64,000 nucleotides of DNA from Methylotuvimicrobium sp018830325 (GTDB lineage: Bacteria; Pseudomonadota; Gammaproteobacteria; Methylococcales; Methylomonadaceae). Under the pieces are notes generated by a model, which saw nothing but the letters and a program-made list of their open reading frames with translations, searched no databases and was not told the DNA's origin. Shown piece after piece: positions 22,938 through 31,806 of the stretch. Made by a program: the position numbers and the translations under genes. Position 1 is the stretch's first letter; the number at the start of each line of letters is the position of its first letter. Location: contig NZ_CP173170.1 of assembly GCF_044788715.1 (NCBI RefSeq), forward strand, positions 4,216,001-4,280,000, written 5' to 3'.

Positions 22938-23116
22938 GGAGCAGTCGGCATGCGCTGCAGACCGCTCGCGCCGAGCTAGGTCGAAGCATGAAGCGGTTAC
23001 AACTTTTTCACCGGCTTGGTAAAGCATCGAACTACCGTTCACCCTTCGACAAAGCTCTCCTGAGCGCAGCCGAAGGACTCAGGGCGAACGGAAGCTTGAT
23101 ACTCTCAACTGCTCAT
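22938..23116. repeat. MITE-like element, family E copy 2
   Basis: GGAGCAGTCGGCATG at the left and CTCTCAACTGCTC at the right are inverted. The interior CGTTCACCCTTCGACAAAG..AGGGCGAACGGAAG hairpin matches copy 1 at 6544-6731. The outer TIR bases are more decayed than in copy 1. Confidence 0.8.
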
Positions 23117-23139
23117 TAACCGATTTTTCGATCGAAAGG

Positions 23140-23250
23140 AGTTAGATAGCTAGCCATTGCCAGTCGGTTATGGAAATTAGGCGCTGGAGAGGAACCGCTC
23201 ACCCCGGCGCCTTTTACAACCGAAAATTGAACTGCGAAAGACATATAACG
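23140..23250. repeat. Degenerate family B / family C remnant
   Basis: TAGCCATTGCCAGTCGGTTA followed by GGAAATTAGGCGCTGG is a decayed half of palindrome B. CCCCGGCGCC and ACCGAAAATTGAACTGCGAA followed by AGACATATA is a decayed family C terminus. Both are low-similarity and were recognised only by comparison with intact copies in the window. Confidence 0.45.
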
Positions 23251-23260
23251 CTCATAAAAC

Positions 23261-23310
23261 TCAGAGCATAAAAAAAGCCGGTAGTATAACCGGCTTTTTT
23301 TATGCTCTGA
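23261..23310 (-). terminator. Terminator at the end of the alpha operon (downstream of rplQ)
   Basis: A near-perfect 50-bp palindrome, TCAGAGCATAAAAAAAGCCG paired with CGGCTTTTTTTATGCTCTGA, begins 14 bp after the rplQ stop. The GCCGG stem flanked by A7 and T7 runs makes it a bidirectional intrinsic terminator, closing the roughly 30-kb ribosomal run. Confidence 0.92.
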
Positions 23311-23324
23311 TATGTCAGGTAAAT

Positions 23325-23705
23325 TTATTCAGAAGTTTCGCCAGCTATCGGACGATCAACTAACTCTACATAAGCCATAGGAGCGGAGTCGCCGGGTCTA
23401 AAGCCACATTTCATAATGCGTAAATACCCACCTTGACGATTTTTATAGCGAGGACCCAATTCATTAAACAATTTAGTTACTATAGAGCGGTCACGCAATT
23501 TAGCGAACGCCAATCTTCTCTTTGCAACGGAATCTTCTTTGGACAAAGTGATTAACGGCTCAGCATAACTTCTTAACTCTTTAGCCTTAGGCAAAGTAGT
23601 TTTAATAAGCTCATGCTTAATTAACGAACCAACCATATTGCTGAATAGCGCCTTACGGTGGCTGCTATTCATATTAAACTTTCTTCCAGACTTACGATGT
23701 CTCAT
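23325..23705 (-). CDS. rplQ: Large ribosomal subunit protein L17
   Basis: A 126-residue L17 opening MRHRKSGRKFNMNSSHRKAL, the conserved rRNA-binding start of the family. It binds near the peptide exit tunnel of the 50S subunit. It is the last gene of the alpha operon, 26 bp after rpoA, and a strong terminator lies just beyond. Length is normal for gammaproteobacteria. Confidence 0.98.
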   Translation of the reverse strand: MRHRKSGRKFNMNSSHRKALFSNMVGSLIKHELIKTTLPKAKELRSYAEPLITLSKEDSVAKRRLAFAKLRDRSIVTKLFNELGPRYKNRQGGYLRIMKCGFRPGDSAPMAYVELVDRPIAGETSE

Positions 23706-23731
23706 TGTAATTACGACCTAAAGTTATAATT

Positions 23732-24742
23732 TTAAAAACTGCTTTGATTTTGATCAATCAGATTATCAGGAGGCCAATTTTCTAAGCGCATCCCTAGAGA
23801 TAATCCTTTTAAAGCCAGCACATCTTTGATTTCAGTGAGAGACTTTTTACCTAAATTCGGGGTTTTAAGCAACTCAACTTCAGTTCTTTGAATCAAGTCA
23901 CCTATGTAAAAAATGTTTTCCGCCTTTAAACAGTTTGCCGATCTAACAGTTAATTCTAAATCATCAACAGGTCTCAACAAAACAGGATCAATATCCGGAC
24001 CTTCTTGAGGCGCTTCTTTTTCATCGACTGGAGGAGCAACCTTTTCAAAATCCACGAAAACGGATAATTGATCATGCAATATGGTTGCCGCTAGCTTTAT
24101 AGTCTCTTCCGGATCAACAGTACCATTTGTCTCCAATTCAACGATTAACTTATCGAGATTAGTTCTCTGCTCTACGCGAGTACTCTCAACTTGATAAGCA
24201 ACTTTTATAATCGGACTATATGAAGCATCGACCTGCAGACTACCGATGATAGGATTATCGGTTTGCTGTTTTCGCGCACTTACCGGCTCATACCCTCGCC
24301 CCCTTCTGACGCGAATCTTCATATTGAACTGCTTATCCTGGGTCAAATTTGCAATAACCAAGTCAGGATTAACAATTTCTACATCGTGAGGCAACTGAAT
24401 ATCTGCAGCTGTAACAACACCGACACCGCTCTTGGAAAGAGTCAATACAACATCATCTTTCGAGTGCAAAAGGACTGCTAACTTTTTTAAGTTTAAGATG
24501 ATATCGATAACATCTTCTTGAACGCCCTCAATAGCGGTATATTCGTGCAGTACACCTTCAATTTCAATGTCTGTAACTGCGCAACCGGGAATAGAAGACA
24601 ATAACACCCGTCTCAAAGCGTTACCAAGCGAATGTCCGAATCCACGCTCAAGAGGCTCTATTACAATCCTTGAATGATTAGCGGATTTGCTTACCACCTC
24701 AACAAGACGAGGTCTTAATAAGCCGGAAATACTATTCTGCAT
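23732..24742 (-). CDS. rpoA: DNA-directed RNA polymerase subunit alpha
   Basis: A 336-residue alpha subunit. The N-terminal domain (to about residue 235) dimerises and nucleates core assembly; it contains LERGFGHSLGNALRRVLLSS. An acidic linker (EKEAPQEGPDID) leads to the alpha-CTD, with DLELTVRSANCLKAENIFYIGDL and NLGKKSLTEIKDVL, which contacts UP elements and activators. It lies between rpsD and rplQ, the standard alpha-operon position. Confidence 0.99.
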   Translation of the reverse strand: MQNSISGLLRPRLVEVVSKSANHSRIVIEPLERGFGHSLGNALRRVLLSSIPGCAVTDIEIEGVLHEYTAIEGVQEDVIDIILNLKKLAVLLHSKDDVVLTLSKSGVGVVTAADIQLPHDVEIVNPDLVIANLTQDKQFNMKIRVRRGRGYEPVSARKQQTDNPIIGSLQVDASYSPIIKVAYQVESTRVEQRTNLDKLIVELETNGTVDPEETIKLAATILHDQLSVFVDFEKVAPPVDEKEAPQEGPDIDPVLLRPVDDLELTVRSANCLKAENIFYIGDLIQRTEVELLKTPNLGKKSLTEIKDVLALKGLSLGMRLENWPPDNLIDQNQSSF

Positions 24743-24766
24743 TTATATCCCTTAGTTTAAGGTTTA

Positions 24767-25387
24767 TTATTTCGAGTACAACTCAACAACAAGCTGCTCA
24801 TTAATATCAGAACCTAATTCGACGCGATCAGGTAAAGACTTAAAGGTACCAGCCATGTCCTTGCTATTAACATCAACCCAATTTGGGAATCCGTATTGCT
24901 CAGTGACAGTTAACGCATCGATAATTCTTTGTTGTTTTTTTGCTTTTTCCCTGATGCCGATCACATCACCAGGTTGAACCTGATAGGAAGGGATATTAAC
25001 TAACGAGTCGTTGACAAGAATCGATTTGTGACTAACTAACTGACGAGCCTCAGCTCTGGTAGCAGCAAAACCCATTCGATAAACTACGTTATCAAGTCTC
25101 GATTCGAGAAGGTTTAGTAGATTTTCGCCCGTTGCACCTTTCTTTAAATCGGCAACTTTATAATAATTTCTAAATTGCTTTTCCAGTACGCCGTATATTC
25201 TTCTAATTCTTTGTTTTGCACGCAACTGCAATGCATAATCAGAACTTCTTGTACGCTTAGTACCGTGCTGTCCAGGCCGCTGGTCAAGCTTACACTTGCC
25301 ATCTAACGACTTGCCTCTACTTTTTAAAAAAAGATCGGTCCCTTCTCTACGGCTTAATTTACACGTAGGGCCAAGATATCTTGCCAT
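24767..25387 (-). CDS. rpsD: Small ribosomal subunit protein S4
   Basis: A 206-residue primary 16S rRNA-binding protein. MARYLGPTCKLSRREGTDLF is the canonical start; the S4 RNA-binding domain (RLDNVVYRMGFAATRAEARQ) spans about residues 95-155. In E. coli S4 represses its own alpha operon by binding a leader pseudoknot; whether the 78-bp rpmJ-rpsM gap here carries such a site cannot be judged by eye. Confidence 0.99.
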   Translation of the reverse strand: MARYLGPTCKLSRREGTDLFLKSRGKSLDGKCKLDQRPGQHGTKRTRSSDYALQLRAKQRIRRIYGVLEKQFRNYYKVADLKKGATGENLLNLLESRLDNVVYRMGFAATRAEARQLVSHKSILVNDSLVNIPSYQVQPGDVIGIREKAKKQQRIIDALTVTEQYGFPNWVDVNSKDMAGTFKSLPDRVELGSDINEQLVVELYSK

Positions 25388-25405
25388 AACAAACTACTCC
25401 AGAAC

Positions 25406-25792
25406 TTAAACGCGGCGTTTTTTAGGTGGACGGCAACCGTTATGAGGGATTGGCGTCACATCAATGATATTGCTGATTTTGAAACCCAAGTTACTCAATG
25501 AACGAACGGCGGATTCTCTACCAGGACCAGGACCCTTAACCATCACATCTAGGTTCTTCATTCCATATTCTAATGCGACCGAACCAGCTCTTTCGGCAGC
25601 TACTTGAGCAGCAAAAGGAGTACTTTTTCTTGAACCCCTAAAACCTGAACCACCGGACGTTGCCCAAGAGAGCGCATTACCTTTTCTATCGGTAATTGTA
25701 ACGATGGTATTATTAAAGGAGGCATGCACATGCGCAATGCCATCCGCTATTTCTTTTTTTATGCGTTTACGCGCACGATTTGGACTTGCCAT
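25406..25792 (-). CDS. rpsK: Small ribosomal subunit protein S11
   Basis: A 128-residue S11 of the 30S platform. Conserved features are HVHASFNNTIVTITDRKGN, GSGFRGSRKSTPFAAQVAAE and the basic tail NGCRPPKKRRV that contacts 16S rRNA near the mRNA exit. It lies 18 bp upstream of rpsD in the alpha operon. Confidence 0.98.
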   Translation of the reverse strand: MASPNRARKRIKKEIADGIAHVHASFNNTIVTITDRKGNALSWATSGGSGFRGSRKSTPFAAQVAAERAGSVALEYGMKNLDVMVKGPGPGRESAVRSLSNLGFKISNIIDVTPIPHNGCRPPKKRRV

Positions 25793-25817
25793 TTATGAAC
25801 CTCTTATCGAAATATCT

Positions 25818-26174
25818 TTACTTTCTAATAGGCTTGCGAGGGCCCTTACGGGTTCTTGCATTCGTCCGTGTTCTCTGCCCTCTTAAAGGCAGGCCTCGAC
25901 GATGTCGGATACCACGATAACAACCTAGATCCATCAATCGCTTGATGTTCATTGAAACTTCACGTCGTAAGTCGCCTTCGACGGTCATTTTTGAAATAAC
26001 CTCACGAACAGAATCTAGCTGTTCTTCCGTTAATTCTTTAATTTTTCTTGACGGTGCTATACCCACTTTATCGCAAATCTGATTTGCTGTTTTGCGTCCA
26101 ACACCATAAATCGCTGTCAATGCAATTTCTGCATGCTTATGATCTGGTACGTTAATCCCGGCAATACGTGCCAT
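25818..26174 (-). CDS. rpsM: Small ribosomal subunit protein S13
   Basis: A 118-residue S13 of the 30S head. MARIAGINVPDHKHAEIALT opens a helix-two-turn-helix domain, and the C-terminal RGLPLRGQRTRTNARTRKG tail reaches toward the P-site tRNA and the bridges to the 50S. First gene of the alpha operon, preceded by rpmJ of the spc operon. Confidence 0.98.
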   Translation of the reverse strand: MARIAGINVPDHKHAEIALTAIYGVGRKTANQICDKVGIAPSRKIKELTEEQLDSVREVISKMTVEGDLRREVSMNIKRLMDLGCYRGIRHRRGLPLRGQRTRTNARTRKGPRKPIRK

Positions 26175-26252
26175 TTAGATACTCCCCTGAGCAATGACTC
26201 TAAAGTTAAGCGCCGAATAATAACATTTAATGATTTATGGCGCAATAGAAAA

Positions 26253-26366
26253 TTATCCTTGGCGTTGTTTATGGCGCCCATCTTCACAGATCACCCTAAC
26301 AACCCCATTTCTTTTTATGACTTTGCATTTTCTGCATATTTTTTTAACTGACGCACGAACTTTCAC
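26253..26366 (-). CDS. rpmJ: Large ribosomal subunit protein L36
   Basis: A 37-residue protein between secY and rpsM, its standard place as last gene of the spc operon. It starts at GTG with GGAG six bases upstream. The zinc ribbon C11-x2-C14..C27..H32 is complete, so this is the zinc-binding (C+) form. It reads MKVRASVKKICRKCK and ends CEDGRHKQRQG. Confidence 0.97.
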   Translation of the reverse strand: MKVRASVKKICRKCKVIKRNGVVRVICEDGRHKQRQG

Positions 26367-26396
26367 AATGCACTCCGTAATACTTAAACTACTTAA

Positions 26397-27719
26397 TTAT
26401 TTTTTAAGATGCGCTTTCTTCATCAAGCCTTCGTATTGCTGTGACATCATGTGAGTCTGCATCTGAGAAATAAAATCCATCACGACAACAACAATAATCA
26501 ACAACGAGGTCCCGCCAAAATAAAATGGCACATTCCAGTAAACGATCAGAAACTCAGGCAACAAACATACGCCTGTGATGTAAAAAGCACCAATCAATGT
26601 AAGACGCGTCATCACTTTATCAATATAGGCACTAGTCTGCTGACCAGGTCTAATGCCAGGCAAGAACGCACCCGATTTTTTTAAATTATCCGCAGTCTCT
26701 TTCGAATTAAAAACTAAAGCGGTATAGAAAAAACAGAAAAAGATGATGGCCGCCGCATAAAACATGACATATACCGGCTGACCAGGCGACAACATAGTCG
26801 CAATATCCTTAAGCCAACTAAAGCCTTCGGCATTTCCGAACCAACCAGCTACCGTAGCCGGAAACAGAATAATACTTGAGGCAAAAATGGGAGGAATAAC
26901 ACCCGCCATGTTAAGCTTCAACGGAAGAAAACTACTTTGCCCGGCATACATCCTTCTACCTTGCTGTCTTTTAGGATAATTGATAATAATCCTTCGTTGA
27001 CCTCTTTCAACAAAGACAACCAGCGCGGTAACAGCGATTGTTAACAAGAAAAGCAAAATAATGAACGCACTGTTCATTTCACCGGTTCTTGCAAGCTCCA
27101 AAGTGCCACCGACAGCCGAGGGCAGCCCCGAAACGATACCAGCGAAAATAATCAACGAAATACCGTTGCCTATTCCTCTTTCAGTCACTTGTTCGCCCAA
27201 CCACATCAAAAATATGGTCCCCGTTACTAGCGTTATCGTAGTTATGAGAACAAAACTCATGCCGGGAGCAATAACAACAGATAAACCTCCAGCCGTTTGA
27301 TTTTGAAGCGCTATTGAAATACCAACCGCTTGAAAAGTCGCCAAAACAACGGTTCCGTAACGGGTATACTGTGATATCTTACGCCTACCGGACTCACCCT
27401 CTTTTTTCATCTGCTCCATCGTTGGAACAACCACAGTCATCAATTGCATGATGATCGAAGCAGAAATGTAAGGCATGATACCAAGAGCAAATAAACTTAA
27501 ACGCATTAATGCTCCACCCGAAAACATGTTAAACATATCGAGAATGGAACCGCTTTGCTGTTCAAACATAAGGGCTAACGCTTTTGGGTCGATACCAGGA
27601 ACAGGGATGTGAGCCCCTACTCGATAGACGAAAAACGCCCCCAGCACGAATAGCAATCTAGACCTTAATTCTGAATAGCCACCTGCTTTTTCAGCCATTT
27701 GTGCTCTTGTTGTATTCAC
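26397..27719 (-). CDS. secY: Preprotein translocase subunit SecY
   Basis: A 440-residue inner-membrane channel protein with ten expected transmembrane helices; it forms SecYEG with SecE (also in this window) and SecG. Conserved sites include HIPVPGID, FALGIMPYISASIIMQLM (plug and lateral gate region), and the cytoplasmic loops YPKRQQGRRMYAGQ and PGQQTSAYIDKVMTR. GTG at 27719 directly follows the rplO stop and has GAGG five bases upstream, so I keep it over an internal ATG. Confidence 0.98.
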   Translation of the reverse strand: MNTTRAQMAEKAGGYSELRSRLLFVLGAFFVYRVGAHIPVPGIDPKALALMFEQQSGSILDMFNMFSGGALMRLSLFALGIMPYISASIIMQLMTVVVPTMEQMKKEGESGRRKISQYTRYGTVVLATFQAVGISIALQNQTAGGLSVVIAPGMSFVLITTITLVTGTIFLMWLGEQVTERGIGNGISLIIFAGIVSGLPSAVGGTLELARTGEMNSAFIILLFLLTIAVTALVVFVERGQRRIIINYPKRQQGRRMYAGQSSFLPLKLNMAGVIPPIFASSIILFPATVAGWFGNAEGFSWLKDIATMLSPGQPVYVMFYAAAIIFFCFFYTALVFNSKETADNLKKSGAFLPGIRPGQQTSAYIDKVMTRLTLIGAFYITGVCLLPEFLIVYWNVPFYFGGTSLLIIVVVVMDFISQMQTHMMSQQYEGLMKKAHLKK

Positions 27720-28154
27720 TTAGACCTCTACTTTGCCGCCAGCTGCTTCAATAGATGCTTTTGCGCCTGCAGTCACTTTTATACCTTTCAACGTAACAGC
27801 TTTTGAAATTTCACCCGATTGGATTACTTTAGCGGTTTTAGTGAAAACAGGAACAACACCCGTTTCGATCAGTACTTGTAAATCGATGGTTTCGGTCGGC
27901 AAATTAGCCAACTCACTCAAACGAACCTCCGCTGTCAAACGCTTGCATCTTGACGTAAAACCGACTTTCGGCAATCGTCTCTGAAGGGGCATTTGTCCAC
28001 CTTCAAACCCAACCTTGTGAAATCCACCACTTCTTGCTTTTTGGCCTTTATGACCTCTTCCGCAGGTTTTTCCAAGAGTAGATCCGATACCGCGACCGAC
28101 GCGCTTAGCTTTTTTTCTTGATCCTTCTGCAGGACTTATTGAATTCAAGTACAT
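27720..28154 (-). CDS. rplO: Large ribosomal subunit protein L15
   Basis: A 144-residue late-assembly 50S protein. The glycine/arginine-rich N-terminal arm (RVGRGIGSTLGKTCGRGHKG) threads into 23S rRNA; the C-terminal domain starts near residue 75. Its ATG overlaps the rpmD stop by one base, and secY begins immediately after its own stop, marking tight coupling. Confidence 0.98.
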   Translation of the reverse strand: MYLNSISPAEGSRKKAKRVGRGIGSTLGKTCGRGHKGQKARSGGFHKVGFEGGQMPLQRRLPKVGFTSRCKRLTAEVRLSELANLPTETIDLQVLIETGVVPVFTKTAKVIQSGEISKAVTLKGIKVTAGAKASIEAAGGKVEV

Positions 28155-28339
28155 TACAATTCCTCTACCCTTAGCATGTAGGAAACTTTATTAATCATCC
28201 CACGATTTTCAGGGGTATCGGAAACCGATACCGTATGATTAATACGACGCAAACCTAAACCTTTTAAGCACGCTTGATGGCTTGCTAAACGGCCGTGTTT
28301 ACTTTTTGTCATTGTTAATTGTAATTTTTTATCTGACAT
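28154..28339 (-). CDS. rpmD: Large ribosomal subunit protein L30
   Basis: A 61-residue L30: LQLTMTKSKHGRLASHQACL then LGLRRINHTVSVSDTPENRG, the single ferredoxin-like domain of bacterial L30. Located between rpsE and rplO as in other gammaproteobacteria, 5 bp after rpsE. Confidence 0.97.
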   Translation of the reverse strand: MSDKKLQLTMTKSKHGRLASHQACLKGLGLRRINHTVSVSDTPENRGMINKVSYMLRVEEL

Positions 28340-28344
28340 AACAA

Positions 28345-28851
28345 CTATCCAATTATCTGCTCAACCGACAGGCCGCGCTTGGCTGCGATGTCTTTTGGCT
28401 CATGCATTTCAGTTAACCCGGCAATAGTCGCTCTAACAACGTTAATTGGGTTGTTAGTTCCAATGCATTTGGCCAATACGTTATGAACGCCGACCACTTC
28501 GAATACCGCGCGCATTGCTCCGCCAGCAATAATACCGGTACCATCTGACGCTGGTTGCATATAGACTTTTGCCGCCCCGGTGGACGCCGTAACAGCGTAT
28601 TGCAAAGTGTCGCCTTTTAAAGCAACTTTACGCATGTTTTTTCTAGCCTGCTCTAAAGACTTTTGGATTGCAACGGGAACTTCTCTGGCTTTACTCACGC
28701 CATAACCCACACGACCTTCACCGTCGCCGACGACCGTTAAAGCAGCAAAGCCGAAAACACGACCGCCTTTCACAACTTTTGCAACACGTCGTACCGATAC
28801 TAATTTTTCTTGCAAACCGTCTGTACTTGCTTGAGATGGTGCTGTAGCCAT
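28345..28851 (-). CDS. rpsE: Small ribosomal subunit protein S5
   Basis: S5 of the 30S body, involved in decoding fidelity. The double-stranded RNA-binding domain contains LVSVRRVAKVVKGGRVFGFA with the GGR loop at which spectinomycin resistance mutations map in E. coli; the C-terminal half carries GTGIIAGGAMRAVFEVVG. I start at ATG 28851, which has GGAG six bases upstream, giving 168 residues. Confidence 0.98.
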   Translation of the reverse strand: MATAPSQASTDGLQEKLVSVRRVAKVVKGGRVFGFAALTVVGDGEGRVGYGVSKAREVPVAIQKSLEQARKNMRKVALKGDTLQYAVTASTGAAKVYMQPASDGTGIIAGGAMRAVFEVVGVHNVLAKCIGTNNPINVVRATIAGLTEMHEPKDIAAKRGLSVEQIIG

Positions 28852-28861
28852 AATCAATCTC

Positions 28862-29215
28862 CTAAAATTTTAAACCGGCTTCACGCGCGGCATCAGCAAG
28901 CGCTTTAACACGCCCATGATATTTAAAACCTGAGCGGTCGAAAGCCACTTCAGTGATTCCAGCCGCAATGGCTTTTTGGGCTACAAACTTTCCAACTTCG
29001 GCAGCCGCCTCAACATTTCCTGTATTTTTTACAGCTGATTTGACCTCAGCCTGAACAGTCGAAGCACTTGCAAGCGTATGCGTCCCATCGGAACTAATAA
29101 CCTGCGCATAAATGTGTTGCGCGGTTTTATGTATGGTTAAACGGTTCGCTCCGGAATTCTTTATTTTACTGCGCAGCTTCAGAGCGCGCTTTAAGCGTGA
29201 TGCTTTCTTATCCAT
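28862..29215 (-). CDS. rplR: Large ribosomal subunit protein L18
   Basis: A 117-residue 5S rRNA-binding protein. The basic N-terminal MDKKASRLKRALKLRSKIK binds 5S RNA with L5 and L25 (both in this window); AFDRSGFKYHGRVKALADAA is the conserved C-terminal element. Confidence 0.98.
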   Translation of the reverse strand: MDKKASRLKRALKLRSKIKNSGANRLTIHKTAQHIYAQVISSDGTHTLASASTVQAEVKSAVKNTGNVEAAAEVGKFVAQKAIAAGITEVAFDRSGFKYHGRVKALADAAREAGLKF

Positions 29216-29224
29216 TACTTTACC

Positions 29225-29758
29225 TTACTTCTTCTTGGCTTCTTTTCTGACCACATTCTCATCAGCATATCTGACACCCTTGCCTTTATAAGGCTCTGGT
29301 GGACGATACCCTCTAATTTCTGCAGCGACCTGACCGACTTTTTGCTTATCAAAACCTTTGACAATAATTTCGGTTTGACTGGGGGTTTCGATCGTTATAC
29401 CCGCCGGCACTTCATAATCAACCGGATGGGAAAAGCCAAGAGATAAGCCTAAAGTATTACCTTTAGCTTGCGCTCTATAACCAACACCGACTAAAGCCAG
29501 TTTCTTTTCAAAACCTTGGGTTACGCCAATTATCATGTTATTAATAACGGCGCGAGTGGTTCCGGCTTGTGAATTGGCAATTTTATCTGCCTTATCCCAC
29601 TTAATTTCAATTTGACTATTATCGATAGCCAGACTTACTTTTTCGTGTAACGAGGCAGACAACTGACCCTTACTACCTTTTACAGTAACTTCGTTGCCTT
29701 CGAGTTTGATATCAATTCCGCTTGGAAGAGCGATAGGTACTTTTGCAATTCTTGACAT
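29225..29758 (-). CDS. rplF: Large ribosomal subunit protein L6
   Basis: A 177-residue protein with the two L6 repeats. MSRIAKVPIALPSGIDIKLE starts the first; the second ends with GYRPPEPYKGKGVRYADE, the strongly conserved C-terminal signature near the sarcin-ricin loop and GTPase centre. Nine bp upstream of rplR. Confidence 0.98.
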   Translation of the reverse strand: MSRIAKVPIALPSGIDIKLEGNEVTVKGSKGQLSASLHEKVSLAIDNSQIEIKWDKADKIANSQAGTTRAVINNMIIGVTQGFEKKLALVGVGYRAQAKGNTLGLSLGFSHPVDYEVPAGITIETPSQTEIIVKGFDKQKVGQVAAEIRGYRPPEPYKGKGVRYADENVVRKEAKKK

Positions 29759-29773
29759 GACTTGACTCCCTAA

Positions 29774-30169
29774 TTAACAAACAGTACAAACAACTTCACC
29801 GCCATGCCCTATCGCACGTGCCGCTCTGTCAGTCATGACACCTTTCGATGTCGAAACGATAGCTATGCCCAGGCCTCCCAAAACCTTTGGAAGCTCTTCT
29901 TTCGACTTATAAATTCTAAGTCCCGGCCTGCTGATTCTTTTTACTTTTTCGATGACAGGTCGGCCTTGATAGTATTTTAATACTATGGTCATTTCACTAT
30001 GACTACCTTTCGTCTCAACACTATAGTCTGTGATGTAACCTTCATCTTTTAAAACTTTTACAATGGCTACCTTCAATTTAGAAGAAGGCAGTTTTACGCT
30101 AATTTTTCCCGCAGATTGACCATTTCTAATTCTGGTCAACATATCTGCTATTGGGTCTGTCATACTCAT
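29774..30169 (-). CDS. rpsH: Small ribosomal subunit protein S8
   Basis: A primary 16S-binding protein of the 30S body. I choose ATG 30169 (MSMTDPIADMLTRIRNGQ), which has GGAG seven bases upstream and gives 131 residues, the usual size; nine further in-frame codons upstream overlap the intergenic space only. S8 represses the spc operon in E. coli by binding mRNA near rplE; that site was not sought here. Confidence 0.97.
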   Translation of the reverse strand: MSMTDPIADMLTRIRNGQSAGKISVKLPSSKLKVAIVKVLKDEGYITDYSVETKGSHSEMTIVLKYYQGRPVIEKVKRISRPGLRIYKSKEELPKVLGGLGIAIVSTSKGVMTDRAARAIGHGGEVVCTVC

Positions 30170-30189
30170 TTCAATTCTCCAAACAGATC

Positions 30190-30495
30190 TTACCAACTCG
30201 CCTTAACTAAACCAGGCACATCACCACGCATGGTCGATTCTCTTAATTTATTTCGAGACAAACCGAATTTGCGATAATAGCCATGGGGACGCCCAGTGAT
30301 ATTACACCGGTTGCGCAAACGAGATGCGCTGGAATCCCTTGGTAGCTTTTGTAATTGAAAATGAGCCGCTTCTTTTTCTTCAAAAGTAGCGCCGGGATTG
30401 CGAATGATTTCTTTTAACTCTTTTCGCTTGGTTTCATATTTCTTTACTAATTTGTTGCGCTTTACTTCACGCGCAATCATTGATTTTTTAGCCAT
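30190..30495 (-). CDS. rpsN: Small ribosomal subunit protein S14
   Basis: A 101-residue S14 of the long, zinc-free type: the CxxC zinc knuckle of short S14 proteins is absent. SASRLRNRCNITGRPHGYYR is the conserved C-terminal half next to the A site. Located between rplE and rpsH as usual. Confidence 0.98.
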   Translation of the reverse strand: MAKKSMIAREVKRNKLVKKYETKRKELKEIIRNPGATFEEKEAAHFQLQKLPRDSSASRLRNRCNITGRPHGYYRKFGLSRNKLRESTMRGDVPGLVKASW

Positions 30496-30509
30496 TAGTC
30501 GATCGCCTT

Positions 30510-31049
30510 TTAGTTTTTGAATGGAAAGTTAAATAGCTTCAACAAAGCTAAACCTTCTTCGTTGGTTTTTGCTGTTGTCGTAATGGTAATATCCATTCCG
30601 CGAATAGCATCAATTTTGTCATAATCAATTTCAGGAAAAATGATTTGCTCTTTGACGCCCATCGAATAATTACCACGCCCATCAAAACTCTTAGGACTCA
30701 TTCCTCTAAAATCTCTAATACGAGGAATGGAAATATTAATCAAGCGATCCAAAAATTCGTACATTCTATCACTACGCAGGGTGACTTTACAGCCAATTGG
30801 CATGTCATCGCGTATTTTGAAACCGGCTATCGATTTTCTTGCCAAGGTAACAATCGCTTTTTGCCCGGCGATTTTTTCCATATCGCCGAGAGCGGATTGT
30901 AATATTTTCTTATCCGCAACCGCACCGCCCACACCCATATTTAGAGTGATTTTGGTAATCCGGGGCGCCTGCATAATGGATTTATAGCCGAATTTTTTCA
31001 TTAATTCCGGCAGGATCTTCTCTTTGTATTCAGTTTCTAGTCTAGCCAT
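30510..31049 (-). CDS. rplE: Large ribosomal subunit protein L5
   Basis: A 179-residue 5S rRNA-binding protein of the central protuberance. ITKITLNMGVGGAVADKKIL and FDGRGNYSMGVKEQIIFPEI are the two conserved blocks; MDITITTTAKTNEEGLALL closes the domain. Follows rplX by 17 bp. Confidence 0.98.
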   Translation of the reverse strand: MARLETEYKEKILPELMKKFGYKSIMQAPRITKITLNMGVGGAVADKKILQSALGDMEKIAGQKAIVTLARKSIAGFKIRDDMPIGCKVTLRSDRMYEFLDRLINISIPRIRDFRGMSPKSFDGRGNYSMGVKEQIIFPEIDYDKIDAIRGMDITITTTAKTNEEGLALLKLFNFPFKN

Positions 31050-31066
31050 GTCTAAATAATCCTCTA

Positions 31067-31384
31067 TTAGATATCAACAACTTCATTAGTTGATTTAAAA
31101 AACCTGACTTTTCTTCCATCTTCTAGAAACTTAAAGCCGATTCGATCCGCTTTTAGGGTTTGTGGATTGTAAATCCCGATATTTGAAAGGTGGATAGGCA
31201 TATCTTTATCAACGATACCGCCAGATACTCCGGCACGAGGGTTACCTTTTTGGTGTTTTTTAACACGGTTAATTCCCTCTACGATTACTTTGTTATCCTT
31301 AAACACTTTAGTTACTTTACCGCGCTTACCTTTATCTCTACCGGTCAATACAATGACTTCGTCGCCTTGTTTTATTTTTTGCAT
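31067..31384 (-). CDS. rplX: Large ribosomal subunit protein L24
   Basis: A 105-residue assembly-initiator protein with an N-terminal KOW motif (GDEVIVLTGRDKGKRGKVT, residues 7-25). It binds the 5' end of 23S rRNA near the tunnel exit. Fourteen bp after rplN. Confidence 0.98.
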   Translation of the reverse strand: MQKIKQGDEVIVLTGRDKGKRGKVTKVFKDNKVIVEGINRVKKHQKGNPRAGVSGGIVDKDMPIHLSNIGIYNPQTLKADRIGFKFLEDGRKVRFFKSTNEVVDI

Positions 31385-31398
31385 AATTTAATCCTTTT

Positions 31399-31767
31399 TT
31401 ATAAAACTTCAGGAGCCAGAGAAATAATTTTCATGAATTTATCTCCCCTTAGTTCGCGAGTTACAGGACCAAATATGCGTGTACCGAGAGGCTGCAATTG
31501 GTTATTAAGAATGACAGCGGCATTTCCGTCGAAACGAATTACCGAACCATCAGGACGACGAACTCCTTTACGAGTTCTTACAACCAAGGCGTTGTAAACT
31601 TCGCCTTTTTTTACTCTACCACGCGGTATTGCGTCTTTAACACTGACTTTGATAATGTCGCCAATGCCAGCATAACGCCTGTGTGAACCGCCTAGCACTT
31701 TGATACACATGACCTTTTTTGCACCGCTATTATCGGCAACGTCAAGGTTAGTTTGCATCTGAATCAT
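31399..31767 (-). CDS. rplN: Large ribosomal subunit protein L14
   Basis: A 122-residue beta-barrel protein at the subunit interface; MIQMQTNLDVADNSGAKKVM is the family start and NAAVILNNQLQPLGTRIFGP the conserved C-terminal block. It is the first gene of the classical spc operon; the 39-bp gap after rpsQ is a little longer than its neighbours but no terminator is visible. Confidence 0.98.
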   Translation of the reverse strand: MIQMQTNLDVADNSGAKKVMCIKVLGGSHRRYAGIGDIIKVSVKDAIPRGRVKKGEVYNALVVRTRKGVRRPDGSVIRFDGNAAVILNNQLQPLGTRIFGPVTRELRGDKFMKIISLAPEVL

Positions 31768-31806
31768 GATTAATTCCCAATTGTCTCGATATTAAATTCT
31801 TTGTGC